Shown: positions 8,445 to 15,938 of the stretch, piece by piece | How the letters are laid out: each line of letters opens with the position of its first letter | Position numbering within the stretch: the first letter of the stretch is position 1 | Origin: Hymenobacter lapidiphilus | Lineage (GTDB): Bacteria > Bacteroidota > Bacteroidia > Cytophagales > Hymenobacteraceae | DNA length: 64,000 nt | Assembly: GCF_003417065.2 (NCBI RefSeq) | Contig: NZ_QVLT01000006.1 | Coordinates: 98,013-162,012 of the forward strand | Reading direction: 5' to 3' | The notes under the pieces: model-generated | The model's input: only the letters and a program-made list of their open reading frames with translations | Told to the model about the DNA's origin: nothing | Databases searched by the model: none | Position numbers and translations under genes: made by a program

Positions 8445-9170
8445 ATGACGAAGCTTAGCGTAAACATAAATAAAATAGCCACCCTGCGGAATGCCCGCGG
8501 CCATAACCGCCCCGATTTATTGCAGGCGGCCCGCGACATCGAGCGATTCGGAGCCGACGGCATTACGGTGCATCCGCGCCCCGATGAGCGCCACGTCCGC
8601 TACCAGGACGTGCGCCACTTGAAGGCCGTGGTAAAAACCGAGCTGAACGTGGAGGGCAACCCGACGCCCGATTTCCTGGAACTCGTGCGCGAAGTGCGGC
8701 CCGAACAGGTGACGCTGGTGCCCGATGCGCCCGACGCCATTACCTCCAACGCCGGCTGGAACACCATTGAACACCAGGATTATCTGCGCGACATCGTGAC
8801 CGAGTTGAAGGGCCTGGGCTGCCGGGTGAGCATCTTCCTCGACCCCGTGCCCGAGCTGGTGCGCGCCGCCGCCACCACCGGCACCGACCGGATTGAGCTC
8901 TACACCGAAGACTACGCCAGACGCTACCACACCGACCGCGAAGCCGCCCTCCTACCCTACCGCGAAGCCGCCCAGCTGGCCCAGCAGCTCGGCCTAGGCC
9001 TTAATGCCGGCCACGACCTCGACCTCGACAACCTCGCCTACATGGCCCAGCACCTGCCCGGCCTGGCTGAAGTCAGCATCGGCCACGCCCTGATTTGCGA
9101 CGCGCTGTACCTGGGCCTGGAAAACACCGTGCAGCTGTACCGGCGCTGCCTATCAGGAGGCAAAAATTAG
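8445..9170 (+). CDS. pdxJ: Pyridoxine 5'-phosphate synthase
   Basis: 241 residues, the usual PdxJ length. It condenses 1-deoxyxylulose 5-phosphate with 3-amino-2-oxopropyl phosphate to give pyridoxine 5'-phosphate in the DXP-dependent vitamin B6 route. Visible family blocks are the N-terminal [16 protein letters not shown], the [21 protein letters not shown] active-site loop (Glu/His/Arg; read from G36), the LNVEGNPT strand and the C-terminal [15 protein letters not shown] phosphate-binding region. It is the first gene of a plus-strand series with selU and selD, and is divergent from the membrane-protein gene. A TATCTTTA box at 8404-8411 may be its -7 element. Confidence 0.97.
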   Translation: MTKLSVNINKIATLRNARGHNRPDLLQAARDIERFGADGITVHPRPDERHVRYQDVRHLKAVVKTELNVEGNPTPDFLELVREVRPEQVTLVPDAPDAITSNAGWNTIEHQDYLRDIVTELKGLGCRVSIFLDPVPELVRAAATTGTDRIELYTEDYARRYHTDREAALLPYREAAQLAQQLGLGLNAGHDLDLDNLAYMAQHLPGLAEVSIGHALICDALYLGLENTVQLYRRCLSGGKN

Positions 9171-9238
9171 AAACGGACGTTTAGCCGCCCGGCTCCACTC
9201 CGTTTCACTCATCCAGAAAGTCCTTTTTAATTCAATCG

Positions 9239-10252
9239 ATGCCCCGTCTTACCCTGCCTGATTTTCTGCGAACCGAAGCCAACGGACCCATTCTGGATGT
9301 GCGGGCGCCGGTCGAGTACGCGCAGGGGCACATTCCGGGCGCCATGAGCTTTCCGCTGTTTACCGACGACGAGCGGGCCCGCATCGGCACCACATATAAG
9401 CAGCAGAGCCAGGATAAGGCCGTATTGCTGGGGCTCGATTTGTTTGGGCCCCGCATGAGCCAAATGGTGAAACAGGCCGGCAAACTGGCCTCGAATAAGC
9501 AGGTACGCGTGCATTGCTGGCGTGGCGGCATGCGCTCGGGGGCCGTGCAGTGGCTGCTGGAGCTGGCCGGTTTTAAGGTGCAGCTGCTTGATAAAGGCTA
9601 CAAGGATTACCGCCACTGGGCGCTGGCCGAGTTCGAGCAGCCCCGCACTATGTGGGTGCTGGGTGGCCTCACGGGCTCGGGCAAAACCGACGTGCTGCAT
9701 GCGCTGGCCGCCCAAGGCCAGCCCATGCTCGACCTCGAAGGCCTAGCGGCCCACAAAGGCTCGGCTTTCGGCAGCATCGGCCAGCCCGAGCAGCCTACGC
9801 AGGAGCAGTTCGAGAATGAGCTGGCGGCCCGACTGGCCGCGCTGCCCACCGAGGCTCCGTTTTGGGTAGAGGATGAAAGCCGTGGCATCGGGCGCGTGGC
9901 GGTGCCGGGTGGCCTGTTCGAGCAGCTGCGCACGGCCCCGCTGGTGGTGCTGGAAATTCCGCGCGAGGTGCGGGTGAGCAAGCTGGCCGACGAGTACGGC
10001 CGCCAGGACCCGGCCGCGCTGGCCGCCTCGGTGCTACGCATCCGCAAGCGTCTGGGCGGGCTGGCCACCAAGGAGGCCCTGGCCGCCATTGGCGGCAACG
10101 ACATGGAAACGATGGTGAGCCTCGTGCTCGATTACTACGACAAAACCTACTCGCACGGCCTCGACGGCCGCCCCTTCGTAACTGTACCCTCCGACACCTG
10201 CGACCCGGTAGTGAATGCCGGGCTGGTGCTGGAAGCGGCGCGTTCTTTATAG
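9239..10252 (+). CDS. mnmH: tRNA 2-selenouridine synthase (SelU/MnmH)
   Basis: 337 residues in two domains. The N-terminal rhodanese domain (about 1-130) carries the active-site Cys93 in the loop HCWRGGMRSG. The C-terminal P-loop domain has GLTGSGKT at about 143-150. The enzyme replaces sulfur with selenium at the wobble uridine of tRNAs for Lys, Glu and Gln, passing through a geranylated intermediate, and uses selenophosphate. It is followed within 100 bases by selD, the selenophosphate synthase, so the pair forms a complete selenouridine module. No selA, selB or selC is visible in this window. The ATG was chosen because it opens the conserved N-terminus. Confidence 0.95.
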   Translation: MPRLTLPDFLRTEANGPILDVRAPVEYAQGHIPGAMSFPLFTDDERARIGTTYKQQSQDKAVLLGLDLFGPRMSQMVKQAGKLASNKQVRVHCWRGGMRSGAVQWLLELAGFKVQLLDKGYKDYRHWALAEFEQPRTMWVLGGLTGSGKTDVLHALAAQGQPMLDLEGLAAHKGSAFGSIGQPEQPTQEQFENELAARLAALPTEAPFWVEDESRGIGRVAVPGGLFEQLRTAPLVVLEIPREVRVSKLADEYGRQDPAALAASVLRIRKRLGGLATKEALAAIGGNDMETMVSLVLDYYDKTYSHGLDGRPFVTVPSDTCDPVVNAGLVLEAARSL

Positions 10253-10269
10253 CTTTCATGCATTGTTTC

Positions 10270-10321
10270 GCAGTGGATGACGCAGTACACGGCCACCCCG
10301 AAACACTGCGTCAGCCACTGC
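10270..10321 (+). repeat. Hairpin between mnmH and selD
   Basis: A 17-base inverted repeat (arms 10270-10286 and 10305-10321, one mismatch) encloses an 18-base loop in the 98-base gap between the two selenium genes. No T-run follows. A third partial copy of the arm (CACTGCGT) comes just after. It could be an mRNA-stability or attenuation element, or a repeat remnant. Confidence 0.7.
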
Positions 10322-10350
10322 AAAACACTGCGTGAAATAACTCCTCAACC

Positions 10351-11397
10351 ATGATTGAAACCGATAAAATCCGCCTTACCCAATACAGCCACGGCGCGGG
10401 CTGCGGCTGCAAAATCGCGCCTAAGGTGCTCGACCAGATTCTGCACACCAGCCTGCCCCAGCCCGCTCACGACAAGCTGCTCGTGGGCAATGCCTCGCGC
10501 GACGACGCGGCCGTGTACGACATCGGCGGCGGGCAGGCCGTTATCAGCACCACCGACTTCTTCATGCCCATCGTCGATGACGCCTACGATTTCGGGCGCA
10601 TTGCTTCGGCCAACGCCATTTCTGATGTGTACGCCATGGGCGGGCGGCCCATTATGGCCATTGCCGTGCTGGGCTGGCCCATTGACAAGCTGCCACCCGA
10701 AGTGGCCCGCCGCGTGATTGAGGGTAGCCGCAGCATCTGCGCCGAAGCGGGCATTCCGTTGGCCGGCGGCCACAGCATCGACTCGCCGGAGCCCATTTTC
10801 GGGCTGGCCGTTACGGGTCTGCTCGACATCAAGAACCTCAAGCAGAACGATACGGCCACGGCCGGCTGCGAGCTGTACCTGACCAAGCCATTGGGCGTGG
10901 GCATGCTGACTACGGCCCAGAAAAAAGGTATTCTGCGGCCCGAAGACGAGCAGCTGGCTCCCCAGAGCATGATGCTGCTGAATAAAATCGGGGCTGATTT
11001 GGGGCCGCTGGAAGCCGTGCGGGCCATGACCGACGTAACGGGATTCGGGCTGCTGGGCCACCTGGCCGAGGTGTGCGAGGGCAGTAACCTGACCGCCGAA
11101 ATCGAGTTCGATAAGGTGCCCCTGATTCCGGAGGCCGCTGCCTACTACGCCCAGAAGTCGATTCCGGGTGGCACGGTGCGCAACTGGGATTCCTACGGCC
11201 ATAAAGTGGGCGCCGTAACCGACGAGCAGCGCGCCTGGCTCTGCGACCCGCAGACTTCGGGCGGCCTGCTCGTGTGCGTAGATCCGGCCGGCCGTGAGGC
11301 CGTACGCGCCGTGTTCGGGCAGCACGGGCTGGCGCTGGAACCCTTTGGCACGTTGCGGGCGCACCAGGCCGACGAGCCCTGGATACTGGTGAGCTAA
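10351..11397 (+). CDS. selD: Selenide, water dikinase (selenophosphate synthase)
   Basis: 348 residues. It makes selenophosphate from selenide and ATP, releasing AMP and phosphate. The N-terminal glycine-rich loop HGAGCGCK includes Cys18 and Lys21, which align with the catalytic Cys17 and Lys20 of the E. coli enzyme; this is a Cys-type, not a selenocysteine-type, SelD. The Asp-rich metal/ATP sites are present as [22 protein letters not shown] and [12 protein letters not shown], and the C-terminal [12 protein letters not shown] motif is intact. It is paired with mnmH upstream, so its product most likely feeds tRNA selenation. Confidence 0.97.
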   Translation: MIETDKIRLTQYSHGAGCGCKIAPKVLDQILHTSLPQPAHDKLLVGNASRDDAAVYDIGGGQAVISTTDFFMPIVDDAYDFGRIASANAISDVYAMGGRPIMAIAVLGWPIDKLPPEVARRVIEGSRSICAEAGIPLAGGHSIDSPEPIFGLAVTGLLDIKNLKQNDTATAGCELYLTKPLGVGMLTTAQKKGILRPEDEQLAPQSMMLLNKIGADLGPLEAVRAMTDVTGFGLLGHLAEVCEGSNLTAEIEFDKVPLIPEAAAYYAQKSIPGGTVRNWDSYGHKVGAVTDEQRAWLCDPQTSGGLLVCVDPAGREAVRAVFGQHGLALEPFGTLRAHQADEPWILVS

Positions 11398-11406
11398 GCC
11401 CACCGA

Positions 11407-12000
11407 ATGAAGCTCCTCTCCTTTCTACGGCCACTGCTGGAGGTGGCCGCGCTGGTGGCTGCGTTAGTGCTGGGGCTGCGGCTGTTTAGCGGCCTGTTCA
11501 GCCGCAAAAGCCACGCGTACCGGCTAAGCTATGCCCGGCAGCTGCGGCTGCTGTTCTGGCCGCTGCTATGCCTGGGCGTGGGGCTGCCGTTTTTGGGGGC
11601 GTTTTTTTATGCCGATACCTTGGCTCCGCACGAGTGGGTGCTGCTGTTGGTGATGACGGTGGTCGTGCTGGGCTTTGCGGGGCCGGCGCTACTGCTGCAT
11701 GGGCAGTACGGCATCCGCAACCTGCACACCACGCTGGTTTTCGAGCCTAAGCAGAACCGGCTGGAAGTGTACGAGGGCACCACCCAAATTCCGTTTGAGA
11801 AGCACGACCTGCTGCGCGTCGAGCGGGTTACCTGCCGTTCGCGCCGCCCCTTCTGGAGCGCCTACGACTACCTGCGCCTGCACCTGCGCGACGGGCAGAC
11901 GATTACACTTACTTCGGCGCTGACTGACTTGCAGCCGCTGACGGAGTTCCTGCGCAATACCCCGCTGGAACGGCGCCAGGTCTGGATTTGCTGGCTGTAG
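11407..12000 (+). CDS. Membrane protein of unknown function with PH-like C-terminus
   Basis: 197 residues that I cannot assign to a named family. Three hydrophobic stretches occur at about residues 8-30, 48-68 and 78-98. A soluble C-terminal half follows (LVFEPKQNRLEVYEGTTQIPF...), with the strand pattern of a small PH-like domain. It starts 9 bases after the selD stop and is probably co-transcribed with it, but nothing ties it to selenium. The following 252 bases hold no gene, only a 12-bp inverted repeat. Confidence 0.65.
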   Translation: MKLLSFLRPLLEVAALVAALVLGLRLFSGLFSRKSHAYRLSYARQLRLLFWPLLCLGVGLPFLGAFFYADTLAPHEWVLLLVMTVVVLGFAGPALLLHGQYGIRNLHTTLVFEPKQNRLEVYEGTTQIPFEKHDLLRVERVTCRSRRPFWSAYDYLRLHLRDGQTITLTSALTDLQPLTEFLRNTPLERRQVWICWL

Positions 12001-12070
12001 CGGCCGGTTGCCCGGGCATTACATACGGGCAGCCGGCGTTTATGCTGGCGCCTTGGCGCTTTATGCGTAG

Positions 12071-12115
12071 CGTTTCACCTACGGTCAGCCAACCTGCTGC
12101 CCGGTAGGTGAAACG
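12071..12115. repeat. 12-bp perfect inverted repeat in the gap before the histidine kinase
   Basis: CGTTTCACCTAC at 12071-12082 is repeated in inverted form at 12104-12115 with a 21-base loop. No T-run follows, so an operator or palindromic repeat remnant is as likely as a terminator. Confidence 0.6.
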
Positions 12116-12252
12116 TTATCAGCCGCAATGAAATAAGCACTAGGGCCGAGCGTTGATTGGCAGCTACAAAATAATAGTACATTTAGCCATCAGTGCCGCA
12201 CCTGGACTCCGTTACGCCAGAGTAAGCAAATCCTCCCCCTTATCTGCTGCCG

Positions 12253-14172
12253 ATGCGGTGCCTTCTGCTCGTTGCCTTGCTGCTCAGCAGCCTGTGGGGA
12301 CAGGCAGCTTCGGTGCCCGAGCTGCGGCAGCAACTGCAGACCCAGCCAGCCGACACGGGCCGCGTCCGGCTTCTGAACGAACTGTGCTATATCCTGCACG
12401 ACAACCGTCCTACCCTGGCCCTGCGCTACGGCGAACAATCCGTAGTACTGGCCCGCAGACTATCCGACCGCCCCGGCCTGATGCGCGGGCTGCTGGCGCT
12501 GGCCAGCTGCTACGCCAACCTGGCCGATGGCCCGCACGCGCTGGAACTACAGCAGGAAGCCCTGCTGCTGGCCCGGCAGCTGCGCTCCAACGATGGGCTG
12601 GTGCGCAGCTTTACGGGCATGGGCAGCGTGTACCACGAGCGCAACGATACAGCCGCGGCCCTGCGCAACTATCGCAGGGCCCTGCGCTTCGCCTACGAGC
12701 CCGATGTGAAGGTAAGCTCGCAGCTGATGCTGTTCGGCAACCTGGGCAACCTGTATTTCACGATGCGCTACCGCTCGCGGGGTATGCTGTTTACCCGTCG
12801 GGCGCTGGCGCTGGCCCGCGACAACGGCGACCGGGCCGGCGAGTCGCTCTACCTGGCCAACCTGGGCACCTATTATCTGCAAATGAAGCGCCTGGACATA
12901 GCCGAAGGCCTGCTGCGCAAAGCCGTGAGCCTGCTGGAGCCGCTGCCCGGCCAGCGCTTCGAAGCCGGCCATCTGGAGCTGCTGGCCACGGTGCTGCTAC
13001 TCAATAATGAGCTGGAGGAAGCCGAGGAGCTCACCCGCCGGGCCCTAGGGCTGGCCCGCAACCTCGACTATCAGGAGCGGGTGCTCGATGCCTACAGCCT
13101 GCTGGCCGACATTAGTGCGGCCCGCCGCGAGTACGACAAGGCCTACGAATGGCAGCTGCGGTTTCGCGGCCTCAACGACAGCCTTAACAGCCGCTCGCGC
13201 CTGCAAACGCTTTTGGCCCTGCAAACCCGCTACGAAACGGCCGATAAGGAACGGATTATTCAGCAGCTCACCGACCGCGAAAACGTAATGCGGCAGCGTA
13301 ACCAGGCCCAGGTGGTTGCCATCGTGACGCTGCTGCTGGGCCTGGGCGGGGCCGGGCTGCTCTACACCAAGTTGCGCCGTAGCCGCGCCGCGGTGGCCGC
13401 CAACAACCAGGCTTTGGAGCAAACCTCGGCCGAGCTGCGCCAAGTGGCGGCTTCCAAAGACCGGCTTTATGCCATTGTAGCCCACGACCTGCGCGGCCCC
13501 GTCACGTCGTTTGCCAGCGTTACCGAGCTGATTGATTTTTACCTGCGCCAGGGCGACGAGGCCGGCCTGCGCCGCTTGCCTGAACTGGTGCGCCAATCGG
13601 CTCAGCAGCTCAACCACCTGCTCGATAACCTGCTCAACTGGGCCGTCAGCCAGACGGGCGAGCTGGCCTTCCGGCCGCAGGTGCTGGCCGTGGCTGAGCT
13701 ATTCGAAGACACCCACCGTCTGTACGCCAACGCACTGGAAGCCAAGCAGCTCACAATGCACCTCGATGCCGGACCGGAGCTATTGCTCTGGGCCGATTCC
13801 CACATGACCCAGACCGTCCTGCGTAACCTGGTGGGCAATGCCCTGAAGTTTACGCCTGCGGGCGGGCAGGTCTGGCTGGCGGCCAAGGAGAGTAGCCCCG
13901 GGCGGATAACGCTGCAGGTGCAGGACACGGGTTTGGGCATGATGCCCGAGCAAGTAGCCGCGCTACACCGTTCCGAAGCCTTGGCCCCACCACCCCTGCA
14001 GGGCCCGCGCTCAGGCACAGGCCTGGGGCTGCTGCTGTGCCGGGCCTTCGCCAGCCGGCAGGCCGGCTCACTGCGCATCGAAAGCACCTTTGGCCAAGGC
14101 ACTACGGTGTTTGTTACGCTGCCCGCGGCCCTGCCCGAGGCACCGGCCAAAGAGGGTGAAGTGAAGCGCTAA
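12253..14172 (+). CDS. TPR-containing sensor histidine kinase
   Basis: 639 residues. A signal peptide (LLLVALLLSSLWGQAAS) is followed by a long TPR array (about 25-340; repeated A-x-x-Y/LARRL helices). A transmembrane helix (about 355-375, VVAIVTLLLGLGGAGLLY) leads into a short coiled coil and a HisKA domain with the H-box IVAHDLRGPV. An HATPase_c domain has the N-box LRNLVGNALKFTP, the G1 box DTGLGM and the G2 box GTGLGLLL. The TPRs would lie in the periplasm and the kinase in the cytoplasm. No response regulator is adjacent, so this is an orphan kinase. Such TPR kinases are numerous in Bacteroidota and their ligands are mostly unknown. The ATG at 12253 begins the signal peptide. Confidence 0.92.
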   Translation: MRCLLLVALLLSSLWGQAASVPELRQQLQTQPADTGRVRLLNELCYILHDNRPTLALRYGEQSVVLARRLSDRPGLMRGLLALASCYANLADGPHALELQQEALLLARQLRSNDGLVRSFTGMGSVYHERNDTAAALRNYRRALRFAYEPDVKVSSQLMLFGNLGNLYFTMRYRSRGMLFTRRALALARDNGDRAGESLYLANLGTYYLQMKRLDIAEGLLRKAVSLLEPLPGQRFEAGHLELLATVLLLNNELEEAEELTRRALGLARNLDYQERVLDAYSLLADISAARREYDKAYEWQLRFRGLNDSLNSRSRLQTLLALQTRYETADKERIIQQLTDRENVMRQRNQAQVVAIVTLLLGLGGAGLLYTKLRRSRAAVAANNQALEQTSAELRQVAASKDRLYAIVAHDLRGPVTSFASVTELIDFYLRQGDEAGLRRLPELVRQSAQQLNHLLDNLLNWAVSQTGELAFRPQVLAVAELFEDTHRLYANALEAKQLTMHLDAGPELLLWADSHMTQTVLRNLVGNALKFTPAGGQVWLAAKESSPGRITLQVQDTGLGMMPEQVAALHRSEALAPPPLQGPRSGTGLGLLLCRAFASRQAGSLRIESTFGQGTTVFVTLPAALPEAPAKEGEVKR

Positions 14173-14206
14173 GAAAGGAAAGCCACCTCTCCCCAACCCA
14201 TTTCGC

Positions 14207-14214
14207 TATTTTTG
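14207..14214 (+). promoter_or_regulatory. Candidate -7 box (TATTTTTG) directly before a start codon
   Basis: Matches the TAnnTTTG Bacteroidota -7 consensus and ends 6 bases before the ATG of the following hydrolase. If used, the transcript would be leaderless or nearly so. No clear -33 element is visible. Confidence 0.4.
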
Positions 14215-14220
14215 CGGCCT

Positions 14221-15000
14221 ATGCTGCAACTTCACTACCGCGAAACGGGGCAGGGCACCCCACTGGTTATCCTCCACGGCCTGTTTGGCACCCTCGACAA
14301 CTGGCAGACGCTGGCCCGGCGCTGGGCTGAGGCCGGCCACCGCGTCATTTCGGCCGATTTGCGCAACCACGGCCGCTCGCCCCACTCGCTCGAGCACACC
14401 TACCACCTGATGGCCGCCGACGTGCTCGGCCTGTTCGACCAACTGGGCCTGGGCCCCGACACCACGCTGCTCGGCCACAGCATGGGCGGTAAAACAGCCA
14501 TGCGCTTCGCCCTCGATTACCCCGATCGTTTGGGCAAGCTCATTGTAGTGGACATTGCGCCCCGTGCCTCCGATATGCGCCACCAGGATGCTATTCTGGC
14601 CGGTTTGAACGCGGTCAACTTTACGCAATGCACCAGCCGCCAGGCCGCCGACGATGCCCTAGCCCGCCATATACCCAGCTTTGGGGTGCGGCAGTTTCTA
14701 CTCAAAAATCTTTACCGCCAAGAGGATAATACGTTTGCCTGGCGCGTGAATCTGCCGGTCCTCACGGCCGAAATGGCCGACATCGGAATCGAAATAACGG
14801 GTGCGCAGCCCTTCGGCAAGCCGGCGCTATTCATCAACGGCGGCACCTCCGACTATATTGACGCCACCGATAAGCTCCACGGCATTCCGGCCCTGTTTCC
14901 CAACTCGCAGGTAGCCACCGTACTCGACGCCGGCCACTGGGTGCATTCCGAAAAGCCCGACGAGGTATTCGGACTCGTGCAAGCCTTCATAGGGCAGTGA
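14221..15000 (+). CDS. Alpha/beta-fold hydrolase (YbfF-like esterase)
   Basis: 259 residues starting at MLQLHYRETGQG. Motifs are HGLFGTLDNW (19-28), the nucleophile elbow GHSMGG with Ser87, and the C-terminal DAGHWVHSEKP with the catalytic His. The pattern, including NHGRSPHS after the second strand, matches the YbfF/ABHD11 esterase group; the physiological substrate is unknown. A TTG codon 9 bases upstream is in frame, but the ATG fits the family. Its stop codon abuts a palindromic repeat of the TGTCATCC family. Confidence 0.9.
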   Translation: MLQLHYRETGQGTPLVILHGLFGTLDNWQTLARRWAEAGHRVISADLRNHGRSPHSLEHTYHLMAADVLGLFDQLGLGPDTTLLGHSMGGKTAMRFALDYPDRLGKLIVVDIAPRASDMRHQDAILAGLNAVNFTQCTSRQAADDALARHIPSFGVRQFLLKNLYRQEDNTFAWRVNLPVLTAEMADIGIEITGAQPFGKPALFINGGTSDYIDATDKLHGIPALFPNSQVATVLDAGHWVHSEKPDEVFGLVQAFIGQ

Positions 15001-15098
15001 ATTGTCATTCCGGGCGAAGCGAGGAATCTGGGTCAGCTCATTGTCCAGTAGCGTTCAACAACCTGATCGAGATTCCTCGCTTCACTCGGAGTGGCAAT
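15001..15098. repeat. Degenerate TGTCATCCTGAGC-family palindromic repeat
   Basis: Arms ATTGTCATTCCGGGCGAAG and, inverted, CTTCACTCGGAGTGGCAAT enclose a variable centre. It begins at the base after the hydrolase stop codon. It is the most diverged of seven copies in the window; the GAGGAATCT/AGATTCCTC inner arms are still clear. Confidence 0.7.
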
Positions 15099-15138
15099 TC
15101 ACCCATTCACCGAGTCACTCATTCACCAATCAACCGCT

Positions 15139-15846
15139 ATGTCCGGCACGCTTTACCTGATTCCTACCATTCTGGCCGACGACACGGAGGCGCAGGTGCT
15201 GCCGCCGCAGGTGGCGGCGCGGGTGGCGGCGCTATCGTGCTTTCTGGTGGAAAACGCCCGCACGGCCCGCCGTTTCATCAAGCGTGTGGCCCCGGAGCAC
15301 GTCATCGAGCAGCTGCAAATCAGCGTGATTGACAAAGACAGCACCGAAGCCCAGGTGCAGGCCGCGCTCCAGCCCGTACTCCAGGGCCAGGATGCGGGCG
15401 TGATTTCGGAAGCCGGCTGCCCCGGCATTGCCGACCCGGGGGCTGAGCTGGCCCGCCGTGCCCACCAGCTGGGCATCACGGTAGTGCCGCTGGTGGGGCC
15501 CAGCAGCCTGCTGCTAGCCCTGATGGCTTCGGGCATGAACGGGCAGAGCTTCACCTTCCACGGTTACCTACCCATTGAGCGGGCCCCAAGGCTGGCGGCC
15601 ATCAAAAAGCTGGAGCAGCAGGCCCTGCAGCTGCACCAGACCCAGCTGTTCATCGAAACGCCCTACCGCAACCTGCCGCTGCTGGATGATTTACTCGCCG
15701 GATTGCACCCCGGCACCCGTCTCTGCGTGGCCGTCAGCCTCACCGCCCCCAACGAGTTCATCATCACCGATACGGTAGCTGGTTGGCGCAAACGCCCCAA
15801 ACCGAATATTCACAAGCAGCCAGCGGTATTTTTGGTGGGAATGTAG
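15139..15846 (+). CDS. RsmI-like SAM-dependent methyltransferase (tetrapyrrole methylase fold)
   Basis: 235 residues from the ATG at MSGTLYLIPTIL; an in-frame extension upstream would be encoded by repeat sequence. The tetrapyrrole methylase fold is shown by the opening LYLIPTIL, the conserved SEAGCPGIADPGAELA loop (read from S105) and VPLVGPSSLLLALMASG, followed by FHGYLPI. RsmI methylates the ribose of C1402 in 16S rRNA, but this shorter form is a common Bacteroidota paralogue, and I would not fix the substrate. The last codon and the TAG stop lie inside a palindromic repeat. Confidence 0.88.
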   Translation: MSGTLYLIPTILADDTEAQVLPPQVAARVAALSCFLVENARTARRFIKRVAPEHVIEQLQISVIDKDSTEAQVQAALQPVLQGQDAGVISEAGCPGIADPGAELARRAHQLGITVVPLVGPSSLLLALMASGMNGQSFTFHGYLPIERAPRLAAIKKLEQQALQLHQTQLFIETPYRNLPLLDDLLAGLHPGTRLCVAVSLTAPNEFIITDTVAGWRKRPKPNIHKQPAVFLVGM

Positions 15847-15929
15847 GGGCGGAACTTGCCCCCGCCCGCCGTTCGCACTGCGTCAACGATAATCGTTCAA
15901 CGGCGGGCGGGGACAAGCCCCGCCCCTAC
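15843..15929. repeat. GTAGGGGCGGGGCTTG-family palindromic repeat, copy 1
   Basis: Imperfect inverted repeat with outer arms GTAGGGGCGG/CCGCCCCTAC-like and an inner CGCCCGCCGTT/AACGGCGGGCG pair. The TAG at 15844-15846 is the stop of the methyltransferase gene, so the element overlaps coding sequence. It sits between this gene and the convergent feoB, where it may also act as a terminator-like hairpin. Confidence 0.9.
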
Positions 15930-15938
15930 GTTGTTCTC

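Noticed and set aside
10270..10321. SECIS element or selC between mnmH and selD
   Set aside because: The hairpin lacks a tRNA shape and SelD uses Cys; it has no in-frame UGA.
12153..13007. Long open frame overlapping the start of the histidine kinase
   Set aside because: Pro/Arg/Gly-rich shadow in another frame of a gene with clear TPR and kinase motifs.
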